DNA of 54,566 bases. Source: a virus. Under the pieces are notes generated by a model, which saw only the letters and a program-made list of their open reading frames with translations, searched no databases and was not told the origin of the DNA. Where the stretch lies: positions 1 through 54,566 of the IMG/VR virus record IMGVR_UViG_3300025168_000112; one strand, given 5' to 3'. Below, piece by piece: positions 38,097 to 46,155 of the stretch. Position 1 is the first letter of the stretch. Each line of letters starts with the position of its first letter. Both the position numbers and the translations under genes were made by a program.

Positions 38097-38992
38097 CGAA
38101 TAGCTTCACGGTGTTTGGACCTTAAAATATTTAAGAGACCTGAATTTTTTGGATTCTTAAAGAATATAATAGCTTCTTCTTCACTGTTTGAAATAGTATC
38201 ATTCATGTGAACTAAAGTTGTCCCCATTTTTTGAATAGTATCTGAAGAAAGAAAAGATGCTATTTCTGCTCTTATATCTAAATTTTCATCTAAAGAAGCC
38301 TCTAAGAATTTTTTAGGAGTAGACTGTTTGATGTCATAAAGCATGTTTTCAATGCTTTCTGTGTCAAAATTTTCTACTTTAACCGTACCTAAAACCTGTA
38401 AAAGATTTTTCATACGTTCAATATCTTCTGTTGCTTTTATAAACTCTCTATCTGCGCGTTTAGCTATTTGAACAGAGTTGTTTTTAGTTTTAACTTCCTT
38501 TCTAGGATCCATGATAAAAAACCTTTTTCTAGGATCTTTTAGCATTTCTGCTTCGGAGTCTGCTACTAAAGAATGTTTTTTTGCAAAGTTATAATGTATA
38601 AAGTCAAGAAGATTTAATGGAGATCCGTCTTGATTTGCTCCTATTTCTAATTCTTTACCAGAAAATCCTACTGAAATTCGTAGTTCTGCCCAGAATCGTC
38701 GAACATATTTAGACCAATCTCTATCATCAGGGTCTACATCTAAAACCTCTGCTAAATATTTTTTTTCATCTGAAACCGACAAACCTTTTAAAGGCTGTCT
38801 ATTTACAAAAATGCTAGAGAGTTTTGACACTGCTTCAGCTCTTACTTCTTTTGGTAAATGGTTTAAGATAGGACGTCTACGAAGATAAACTTTATGAGTT
38901 CCGTATTCTACTTCCTTTATCAGTGAGTTTTTTTCGGTTACTGATTCTTCCGATGTTTTTGTGGCAAAATGTGCCTTTACTTTTGTTTTCAT
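38093..38992 (-). CDS. Unknown protein downstream of the capsid gene, 299 residues
   Basis: Charged, mostly helical protein with many Lys, Glu and Asp, for example the long helix at about 180-215 ('REFIKATEDIERMKNLLQVL'). A basic patch occurs near residue 38 (LRRRPI) and another near 155 (DPRKRFF). No membrane segment or catalytic motif is visible. It follows the terminator behind the major capsid gene by about 50 bp and overlaps the connector-like gene by 4 bp. A head-completion role or an accessory of the ring complex is possible; neither is shown. Confidence 0.5.
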   Translation of the reverse strand: MKTKVKAHFATKTSEESVTEKNSLIKEVEYGTHKVYLRRRPILNHLPKEVRAEAVSKLSSIFVNRQPLKGLSVSDEKKYLAEVLDVDPDDRDWSKYVRRFWAELRISVGFSGKELEIGANQDGSPLNLLDFIHYNFAKKHSLVADSEAEMLKDPRKRFFIMDPRKEVKTKNNSVQIAKRADREFIKATEDIERMKNLLQVLGTVKVENFDTESIENMLYDIKQSTPKKFLEASLDENLDIRAEIASFLSSDTIQKMGTTLVHMNDTISNSEEEAIIFFKNPKNSGLLNILRSKHREAIR

Positions 38993-39033
38993 AGGTTCTT
39001 TCCAGATTTATAATTAAAATTCCCACGGGTTAA

Positions 39034-39086
39034 AAAGAATAACTACCCCCGGGAAGGGGCAGAGTGAGCCCGAAAGCCCACCCTGC
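39034..39086 (-). terminator. Terminator after the major capsid gene
   Basis: On the minus strand, GCAGGGTGGGC pairs with GCTCACTCTGC (39059-39086; 11 bp with two G-U pairs, 6-nt loop). A second short hairpin, CCCC-TTCC-CGGGG, follows (39046-39059). The series ends in TTATTCTTTTT (39034-39044). It begins 16 bp after the capsid stop codon. The last G of the short hairpin is shared with the first stem, so the two would compete or fold in sequence. Confidence 0.75.
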
Positions 39087-39102
39087 GGAGTTTTATATGC
39101 TA

Positions 39103-40560
39103 TTAGCTAGCAGTACACTGAAGATCCAAGCTAGTGTCGAATCGTCCAAGTGAAATACCTGCTGTCTTAAGCATGTGAACTGAAGCACCATCTACATCAG
39201 ATGCTCTGCTCATATTAGCGTCAAATCCTCGTGGAACTACTGATCCGGCTACACACCATCTCAAGTATTCACGATTTTTCTTGTTGATCATTCGAAGGTT
39301 TGATACACCGTCATAAGAAGACTGGTCTACAAATACCATTCTGTAAGACTCAAGAGAGTATCCAGTTACTGGGTGAAGTGCACGTGCACGAGCAACAGGA
39401 CCGTGATCAAACAATGGCAACTTGATAACATTTACAGAATGTCCATCAATATGCTCGTAAGATTTAAAGTATCCTGTAAGACCTAGAGAACGACCTGATC
39501 CAGTAATGAATCGAGTTTCTCCGCTTACCTGCCAAGAGTTAGCAGCAGAACCAAAATGATTCTTAAGAGCCTCATCAAATTCTCGCATACCACCTGTACC
39601 AGTGTAAAGGTTTACTTGCTTCTTGTTAGCATCGGTCATACCATAGAAAAGGTCACCAATGATGTTTTTCAAGTGAGTCTCTGTAAGACTGGAATAAGTC
39701 TCTTGGTTGATAATTTGCTCAAGCAATCCTGGGCCGATAACAACTGGCTGACCGTTTTCGTCTTTCATGTTTACTACACCATCAGCACCATAAGTACGCT
39801 GACCATACCAGTAATACATTTCACACTCTTCTTTAAAAGAAAGCATGTGCTGATACTCTTCGTAATCCATCCAAAGTTTAGTAGTAGAACCACCTTTCTT
39901 TGGTAGAGTAAACTCAGCTACATAATCCTTAGCATTACCAGACATGTGGTAAGACTTACGAATTGTAGTAAGCTTGTTACGAACTTTACCAGGTGCTTGC
40001 CAGTTAGAAGCATTTCCACGAGAGAAATCAACTCCTACAGGAGCAAACAATTGAGCCCAAAGGTCTCCTGCTGTAAATCCAGAAGTAAGAACTGCTGCAC
40101 TGTCAGGGTTTACAAGTTGTACTCTGTATGTATAAGAACCGCCACCAATAGATTCAACTGGCTCTTCCATAATACGAACTTGCTCTCCTACTCCGTTCAC
40201 AAGAACGTAAGGAAATACAAACCATTTGTCTGGGAATACCAACTCAAAAGTAGCTCCTCCTTGACCTAGGTTAGACCCAGCGTTAGTTGTGTGCACAGGG
40301 CGAGTCATTAACTTACGAGTTTGAATACGATATTCGAACTCTAAATTGTCGATAGACTTTGCGTTACCCATCCCTTCAGAAAGAAAAGATAGTGGGAACC
40401 GCATGTCGTCCTTACCAGCCAAGTGTGTAATAATAGGTGAAAGCTCTGTTGGTGTATTTAACATAGCATTAGACAGACTATTCATGTCTGTCATTTGGGA
40501 ATCATTATAGATCGTCCTCTGTACTGAGATATTCGATCCTCCGATAGTAGATGAAATCAT
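39103..40560 (-). CDS. Major capsid protein, crAss-like HK97 fold, 485 residues
   Basis: The length is typical of crAss-like capsid proteins. The N-terminus 'SSTIGGSNISVQRTIYNDSQ' is followed by 'LSNAMLNTPTELSPIITHLAG'-type sequence, an N-arm, then 'ELVFPDKWFVFPYVLVNG' (about 129-146), a beta-strand pair like an E-loop region, and 'EYQHMLSFKEECEMYYWYGQ' (about 234-253), a long spine helix. Subunits build the icosahedral shell. The gene is preceded by the scaffold-like gene and followed by a terminator, the usual arrangement for the most abundant virion protein. Start is ATG in a purely A/T leader (TAAATTAATAACAA), no Shine-Dalgarno. I did not model the fold; the call is from synteny, length and sequence style. 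Confidence 0.8.
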   Translation of the reverse strand: MISSTIGGSNISVQRTIYNDSQMTDMNSLSNAMLNTPTELSPIITHLAGKDDMRFPLSFLSEGMGNAKSIDNLEFEYRIQTRKLMTRPVHTTNAGSNLGQGGATFELVFPDKWFVFPYVLVNGVGEQVRIMEEPVESIGGGSYTYRVQLVNPDSAAVLTSGFTAGDLWAQLFAPVGVDFSRGNASNWQAPGKVRNKLTTIRKSYHMSGNAKDYVAEFTLPKKGGSTTKLWMDYEEYQHMLSFKEECEMYYWYGQRTYGADGVVNMKDENGQPVVIGPGLLEQIINQETYSSLTETHLKNIIGDLFYGMTDANKKQVNLYTGTGGMREFDEALKNHFGSAANSWQVSGETRFITGSGRSLGLTGYFKSYEHIDGHSVNVIKLPLFDHGPVARARALHPVTGYSLESYRMVFVDQSSYDGVSNLRMINKKNREYLRWCVAGSVVPRGFDANMSRASDVDGASVHMLKTAGISLGRFDTSLDLQCTAS

Positions 40561-40587
40561 TTGTTATTAATTTATAGTTTTTACTTA

Positions 40588-41676
40588 TTAAAATAGTCCG
40601 CCAACATCCAAGTCATCAAACTGAGAGTTTCCTCCCCCTTTATAATTTGGATTTGACTTTCCCCCTTTCACCTTCCCTGTGCTATTGGATTTAAGACGAT
40701 TTTTTAATGATTTAGCCGCCTCAGTTTTACCTTTAGTATTAATAAATTTTGCAAAGTCTTTCTTATATAAGAAATAGTCTGCAGCAAGTTTTTGATCTAA
40801 ACTCATTTTTTCTGTATCTAAATCCCTTTGTGTTCTACCATCTTTGGTAACTGGATCTGATATATAAGAAATGAATTTAGATTTGTCTCTTTCTGAAATA
40901 GGTAATCCAGAAAGATTAGAAGAAGACTTAACAGTTTCTTTTACGTTATTCCAAACTTGTTCAGATTCTTCTCTTTGTTTCTCTGCAAAAGAACGTTGCT
41001 CTTCAAGCATTCTATCTTGCTTTTGTTTTTGTGCTCCGGCAAGCGCTTCTTTAGCTTGATTTGCTTTTTGAAAAAGTGCATTTTTATCTTCATATGCTTC
41101 TATCATATCTCCAATAAAAGCTTTATCGTCTCCTCGTGCTACAAAGTAATCTGTAAGAATCTTTTTTTGAGACTCTTTATCATCTTCTCTCACTTCTACA
41201 GATTCATAATCTGTTTCTTTTTGAGAGTCTATAAATTGATTGGCGTTTCCACCATTCATTACAAAATCAAGATGTCTTTTTACAGATGGATGTGCATTAA
41301 AAATAGAATCTAAAGTTTCTTCAGCCATTTTTTCACTTACGTTTTTAGTAAGCTCTACAATGCCTTCAGTAGAATCTTCAAAGTCCCCGTCTATTTCATA
41401 ACCTAGTTTTGAAATTATTTCAGACACTACAGAGGAATCTTCTTCTTTAGCTTCCTCTGTAATAGGTTCTTCTACTGTAGGCTCTGGCTCTGAAGCTTCT
41501 AAAGTTTCGGGTTTATCTATGTCTTTTAGATCTTCCTTAGCCTCTGTTGTTTCTACAGTTTCTTTTGTTTCTTCTGTTTCCTCAATCTTTTCTGGAGCTT
41601 CTACAGTATCTTCAATAGATGCTATATCAAACTCAATGTCTAGACCGTCGTTATCAGATGTTTCTTTCCCTTCCAT
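40588..41676 (-). CDS. Putative capsid scaffolding protein, 362 residues
   Basis: Very charged and probably largely disordered or helical. Residues 1-95 are acidic with repeated Glu-Thr runs (for example EETEETKETVETTEAKED), 195-245 form a Gln/Lys/Glu coiled coil (KQKQDRMLEEQRSFAEKQRE), and the C-terminus is basic (about 325-350) with an acidic end, FDDLDVGGLF. This make-up, no enzyme motif, and a place directly upstream of the major capsid gene (27 bp gap) are typical of scaffolding proteins, which guide shell assembly and are then removed. A prohead protease motif is absent, so removal would need another protein. Inference from position and composition. Confidence 0.6.
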   Translation of the reverse strand: MEGKETSDNDGLDIEFDIASIEDTVEAPEKIEETEETKETVETTEAKEDLKDIDKPETLEASEPEPTVEEPITEEAKEEDSSVVSEIISKLGYEIDGDFEDSTEGIVELTKNVSEKMAEETLDSIFNAHPSVKRHLDFVMNGGNANQFIDSQKETDYESVEVREDDKESQKKILTDYFVARGDDKAFIGDMIEAYEDKNALFQKANQAKEALAGAQKQKQDRMLEEQRSFAEKQREESEQVWNNVKETVKSSSNLSGLPISERDKSKFISYISDPVTKDGRTQRDLDTEKMSLDQKLAADYFLYKKDFAKFINTKGKTEAAKSLKNRLKSNSTGKVKGGKSNPNYKGGGNSQFDDLDVGGLF

Positions 41677-41758
41677 GGATACAAATTTAAAGTGTGTAAT
41701 TGAATATATAATATGTTGATATGATTTCGAGTGATGCTTTTATATTATGTCACTTATT

Positions 41759-44700
41759 TTATTTAGGATTGTAAACAATATTATAACCAGACCCTATTTC
41801 ATTTTCAAAACTTCCTGAACTATAGTCTATAAAGTCTTTTTCAGTAAGACCTTCTTTGTTTACAGCTATCATATTAAATCTTCCTGTATCAAGAGTTATG
41901 TACTTAGCGTCTTTATACTGTTTTTTAAATTTTTGAGATTCTTCACGCATTCCGTCTTTGTCATAGCCAAATAAAAATCGTTTTTGACCTGTAGAAGGAG
42001 AGTAAATTATCATTTTTCCACTAGCAGAATTAGTATATGCCGCTTCACCCTCTTTAGTTAACATTGGTGTAACTTCTTTAGAAGTCCGTTGTGTTCTACC
42101 GGCTGCAGAAACTTGCTTATTATAATACATAGTTTCTGATTTAGGTAGCTTTCCTTCTTTGTATAAATCGTAATCACCTCCCCACCTAATAGGCACAATA
42201 ACATCTTTATCAGAAAACTCATTTATTTTACCCACTTTAAATTCATTATTTACTATTCCGTAGTACTCTTGCTTTTCTGGATTAATATTTATTTTTTTTC
42301 CTTGACCCTCAAATCTTTGTGCCCCAGGTTTTTTATACTCAGACGCAAGTAATGCTGTAGGCTCATCCTCTAAAAAGTCTCCACCTAATATAGCTTTTCC
42401 TTCTACCTGCTCTCCTGCCCTTGCAAAAGATAAGTTTGGACCAGATATATCAAGAGTAAAAGGCTTTTTTGTAGTAGTGCCTCGATATATATTATTATGT
42501 TGAGCATTTCTTTTTGCTTCTTGTCTATTTTGATACAAGATCATACTAGGATCAAAATTACCTAGTTTTCTTTTTATAGTGGCAGTTGGAAGCGCATCTA
42601 ACCCTGTTCTATCAAATGTTTTTATTAAATCTGGATTTTGAGAGTGTATTTTATATTCATCTACATACCTTTTTACTGCAGGCGATGTTGAAATATATCC
42701 TGGATTATCTATATATTTTTGAACTTTTCCTTTTAAAGTATCTGGTTTTTTACCTGTTACAACCATTTCTGGTTGAGAATAAAGAGTTTCAAATACTTGC
42801 TCTCCTTCTGCAGTAAGATTTTTAGGATTTGTTTCTAATACAGTTCCTTTTTTTGGGCCCGCATCTTGATATTTTGGTAAATAACCCCCCATCCTAAGTT
42901 CTGGTAACGGTGCTAAAGCATTGTCTGTATTAGCAGGAATTTCTTCAAAGTCTCCTATAGGAGGTGGGGGTGTAAGAACACTGTCTGCAGGGGCAATTGT
43001 CCCAGATAGATACTCCTCTGCAAGTTCTTCAAGTGTTTTTGTTCCACCATTCTCTATAAGCTCTTCACTTAAAAGAAGTTCTGACATTACTTCATCAGGG
43101 ATTTGAGCTGCTATTTCAGGATTTACATCTGCCCATTGTCTAGCTACCTGTAAAGAGTCAGCTATATTAGGAGCTATCTGGCTACCTAATCCTTCTAACT
43201 CTGTCCCACTTAAAAGTTCTTTTATTTCTCTTCTGTTTATTGAAGGTATACTGTCTTCAGGTAAGTTAAATGTTTCGGAGAGATCTACAGTATCTGATAT
43301 TGCTTTACCGCTTTTTGCAATTGCCTTTCTTATTTCTTCTGGTGTAGAATTTATTACATCTATATCTTTGGATTCAGGCATTTCTATTTTAACATCTCCT
43401 ATAGTGCCTATTCTAAACATCTCATGCAGCTGTCTATTTGCTTCTGCTCCTCTAGCTGATACTAAAGGCGTAGTGTCTATTTCAGGTGTTTGAATAGATG
43501 CTGTAGGGAAACTCATATCAGGAGCAGAAACTCCAATGTTTGATATGGGAGAGGTTATAGGTTGTCTAGGCATACTTACACTTGGAGAAGATGGAATACT
43601 CATACCAGTGCTTGGGCTTGGCATACTTACACCTCTTTCAGGCATATTCATATTTGGTGCAGACATATCTACTCCTCTAGTAGGCATTCTAGACATTCCT
43701 GGTGCAGAAGGCGCAGGAGACAGTGATGGTCTTGAAGGTGAACTGATATTAGGTGTAGGCACACTAACACCACTTGATCTACTACTACTTGAGCTGCTTC
43801 TACCTCCACTAGATCCAGATGATTTAAAAAAATCTTGAACCTCTTGCCCAAACTCTTTTCTAGATTGAGCTCGCTCTTCACCTGCAGTTTTAGGTATTTG
43901 AGCAGTGTACCCAATTCTTTCTGCTTCTGTGTGATCTTTCTTTATTCCCTCATAATCTATTTCAAGAGCTAAAGCAAAGTCCTGTGCTAAATTAGTGTAA
44001 GAGCCTCTATCTAAATGTAAGTTTCTATAAATCTCAATTCCACCATCTATATCTGCTTTACCGTCTTTTACAAACTCATTTTCAAAAATTGCATCTATAC
44101 CTTTGTTGTGAGCTTTAAATATTAAATTTCTTTTAGTAAGAGTATCTAATGTATTCCATCTGCCCTCTCCCATACCAGCCTTAAGTAGCTGTATGTTTTT
44201 AGCTGTTAAAAGCATTGTTGCAGGAGCAGCGATAGAAGGATCATATATTGTTTCTGGATTTATACCATATCTTTTTTGGTAAGCTTTTCCTTCTTTACTA
44301 GCATACCATGATTTTGTTATAGAGCCTGACTCCATTTTAATTTGGGAGGGACCTTCACTTAAAGGATCAAAATTAAATATTTCATCTGCCAATTCTTTTC
44401 CAACTAACCACCTAGGAATATGTTCAAAGTCTTTAAATGTGTTTTTATAAGACCTGTACATTTTTCTTTTGACTACTCTTTCTTTGTATGCATCTATATC
44501 CATATCTGCAAAAGAACTTTCTTTTCCAAAAATGGCAAACGCAGAAGGCAATATAAGATTTTGCATATCTTCATCTGAGATATTAAAATCTTTCTGCACG
44601 TTAGGAGCATAAAATTCTAAACCTTTTAAAAACCCCCTACTATTCTTAACATATTTTCCTTTTATATTTTGCCACCTATTTAGAGTTTCTGGTGACATAT

Positions 44701-45745
44701 CTTGAGGAGTTCTAATGCCTGTAACTGATTTTATCTGTTGAGGGGCATCTGAAATTCTAATATTCCTAGTTACCTCCGTAAAAGCCGGCCTTACAATACC
44801 AGATACAAAATACCTTGGGTCTGTTCCTTTCCCAGTGCCATTTGCTTTTAAAATATCTTCAAATGGTTCAGTTTGCCAAGTACCGTAAATATTATGAGTT
44901 ATAAATTTATCTCCGTCTTCATCTTCTGTTACTTGACCTACATGCGTAGTATGAACATCTCCTGTACCCATTTTATTAGCTTCAGCTTGATATTTTGATC
45001 CGTGGTAGTACATTTCTACAACATCTCCTACCATTATATTATTTAACACTAAATCTAGGTCTTCTAACTTTCTTCTCTCTGTCATATTTCTTCTAAGATT
45101 GCTAGTATTTTTTCCGTGCAATCCATAAATTCTTTGTCCTCCAGAGTCTATTATATTTTGTCCTATAGTCCAACCATTTCCGTTAATACCTAAAATTGTT
45201 TTTTCAGCACCTGAGATGTAATTTTCAATAGTAGGATCCATAAAATTCCACTGTGTTCCTGCAGAACATTGAATTACATTTTTACCCCCGTACATACACT
45301 GAGTCTTGTGTTCTTTAAAGCCGTTAGGAAGTTCTTCTTGTATTACTTTATCTATATATTGTTGATAAGGTATTTGCTCCTCTGACACATTAGCTTGAGA
45401 CTCTAAAAAAATAGATTGTCCGGTTGGAAATTTACCATGCTTAGAAAAATACTCTACAGGATTTAAATGTCTATCCGCCTCTTGATCAAAAAGAACACTT
45501 GCAGCATCTACTATAGGGGTGTCTACATTAGTAGTTTCAACAGCGGTAGTTTGCGTAAGAGCATTAAGATCTACCCCTTCAAAATCATAAGAAGTTTCTG
45601 GTTTCTGAGGAGCAGGTTCTGTTTCTAATTCAGAAAGTGATTCTGTATTTATAGATGCAAGCTCTTCGTTCGTATATCCATCTGGAGATGCAAGAGGAGC
45701 AAGTGTTCCTAATTGATATTTTGGTAAGAGCTTTTTGTATTTCAT
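41759..45745 (-). CDS. Virion peptidoglycan hydrolase: Cys/His peptidase plus lytic transglycosylase-like domain, 1328 residues
   Basis: The N-terminus LLPKYQLGT (6-14) matches that of the 1196-residue cargo-like protein. Residues about 150-300 resemble NlpC/P60 or CHAP peptidases: Cys160 in CSAGTQW, a 'GDVVEMYYHG' strand, HTTHVGQV (His265/His268) and THNIYG (His284). Residues about 390-520 resemble lytic transglycosylases: 'IFGKESSF' with Glu399 as putative catalytic acid and EGPSQIK (454-460, the G-x-x-Q motif). A Ser/Pro/Met-rich linker follows at about 645-755. A second motif copy, LPKYQDAG, lies at 956-963, and a C-terminal region has no clear domain. It probably cuts the cell wall during ejection. 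It overlaps the upstream gene by 4 bp. Residue assignments are by eye. Confidence 0.7.
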   Translation of the reverse strand: MKYKKLLPKYQLGTLAPLASPDGYTNEELASINTESLSELETEPAPQKPETSYDFEGVDLNALTQTTAVETTNVDTPIVDAASVLFDQEADRHLNPVEYFSKHGKFPTGQSIFLESQANVSEEQIPYQQYIDKVIQEELPNGFKEHKTQCMYGGKNVIQCSAGTQWNFMDPTIENYISGAEKTILGINGNGWTIGQNIIDSGGQRIYGLHGKNTSNLRRNMTERRKLEDLDLVLNNIMVGDVVEMYYHGSKYQAEANKMGTGDVHTTHVGQVTEDEDGDKFITHNIYGTWQTEPFEDILKANGTGKGTDPRYFVSGIVRPAFTEVTRNIRISDAPQQIKSVTGIRTPQDMSPETLNRWQNIKGKYVKNSRGFLKGLEFYAPNVQKDFNISDEDMQNLILPSAFAIFGKESSFADMDIDAYKERVVKRKMYRSYKNTFKDFEHIPRWLVGKELADEIFNFDPLSEGPSQIKMESGSITKSWYASKEGKAYQKRYGINPETIYDPSIAAPATMLLTAKNIQLLKAGMGEGRWNTLDTLTKRNLIFKAHNKGIDAIFENEFVKDGKADIDGGIEIYRNLHLDRGSYTNLAQDFALALEIDYEGIKKDHTEAERIGYTAQIPKTAGEERAQSRKEFGQEVQDFFKSSGSSGGRSSSSSSRSSGVSVPTPNISSPSRPSLSPAPSAPGMSRMPTRGVDMSAPNMNMPERGVSMPSPSTGMSIPSSPSVSMPRQPITSPISNIGVSAPDMSFPTASIQTPEIDTTPLVSARGAEANRQLHEMFRIGTIGDVKIEMPESKDIDVINSTPEEIRKAIAKSGKAISDTVDLSETFNLPEDSIPSINRREIKELLSGTELEGLGSQIAPNIADSLQVARQWADVNPEIAAQIPDEVMSELLLSEELIENGGTKTLEELAEEYLSGTIAPADSVLTPPPPIGDFEEIPANTDNALAPLPELRMGGYLPKYQDAGPKKGTVLETNPKNLTAEGEQVFETLYSQPEMVVTGKKPDTLKGKVQKYIDNPGYISTSPAVKRYVDEYKIHSQNPDLIKTFDRTGLDALPTATIKRKLGNFDPSMILYQNRQEAKRNAQHNNIYRGTTTKKPFTLDISGPNLSFARAGEQVEGKAILGGDFLEDEPTALLASEYKKPGAQRFEGQGKKININPEKQEYYGIVNNEFKVGKINEFSDKDVIVPIRWGGDYDLYKEGKLPKSETMYYNKQVSAAGRTQRTSKEVTPMLTKEGEAAYTNSASGKMIIYSPSTGQKRFLFGYDKDGMREESQKFKKQYKDAKYITLDTGRFNMIAVNKEGLTEKDFIDYSSGSFENEIGSGYNIVYNPK
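43480..43810 (-). repeat. Low-complexity Ser/Pro/Met-rich coding repeats in the hydrolase gene
   Basis: About 110 codons repeat variations on 'MPxRGVxMSxP' and 'PSxxMSxPS' after a Ser-run (RSSSSSSRSS). It probably forms a flexible linker between the enzyme half and the C-terminal half. Copies are imperfect. Confidence 0.6.
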
Positions 45746-46155
45746 CGCTTTCTTTTATAATTTCTCATATTCTCTGCTATAATAGACTTGTAACTTCCTC
45801 CAAAGTCTGCCATAGGTAATGAAGGAGTTTCTAAAACATCTACACCTTCTCCAGTATTTACTAATTCTCCTGGCTGTACATTAGGTATGTGAGAGGCTAC
45901 TAATCCAGTTTGTTGATCTATAGTAGTAAGATCTATAGGACCATCTTGAGCTCCCCGTATACTTTCAGCTCCAGGTATAATCATAGGTCTAAGACCTTGT
46001 CCGTCGTCTAAACCTACCTCTGCCTCTTGCTGCGTTCCCGCTACTTCTGCTTGAGCCATTTGCTGCTCTGCAATCATTTGCTTTTCAATTTCAGGTCCCA
46101 TAGGCCCTCTATGATGATTTGCATAGAGTTGCTTCATTACGTCAATAGCTTCCAT
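45742..46155 (-). CDS. Small unknown protein between portal and hydrolase, 137 residues
   Basis: Gln/Glu/Ala-rich helix at about 20-50 (IAEQQMAQAEVAGTQQEAEV), then a Gly/Pro/Thr-rich central part, and a basic C-terminus ending in NYKRKR. No known motif. The start codon overlaps the portal stop codon by one base (TAATG) and its own stop overlaps the hydrolase start (ATGA), so translation of all three is probably coupled. The mixture of disordered linker and basic tail suggests an internal head or assembly protein, but no function can be assigned. Confidence 0.5.
   Translation of the reverse strand: MEAIDVMKQLYANHHRGPMGPEIEKQMIAEQQMAQAEVAGTQQEAEVGLDDGQGLRPMIIPGAESIRGAQDGPIDLTTIDQQTGLVASHIPNVQPGELVNTGEGVDVLETPSLPMADFGGSYKSIIAENMRNYKRKR

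Noticed and set aside
39556-41313. Plus-strand frames of 100-118 residues opposite capsid and scaffold genes
   Set aside because: Antisense to well-supported genes; Cys/Phe-rich composition typical of shadow frames.
41682-41689. TAAATTTG promoter-like box before the scaffold gene
   Set aside because: It ends 5 nt before the ATG and lacks a TTG at -33; would need leaderless mRNA. Chance match more likely.
43536-43914. Frames in the repeat zone of the hydrolase gene
   Set aside because: Created by the Ser/Pro/Met codon repeats of the real gene read in other frames; the repeats are coding and lack the equal spacers needed for a CRISPR array.
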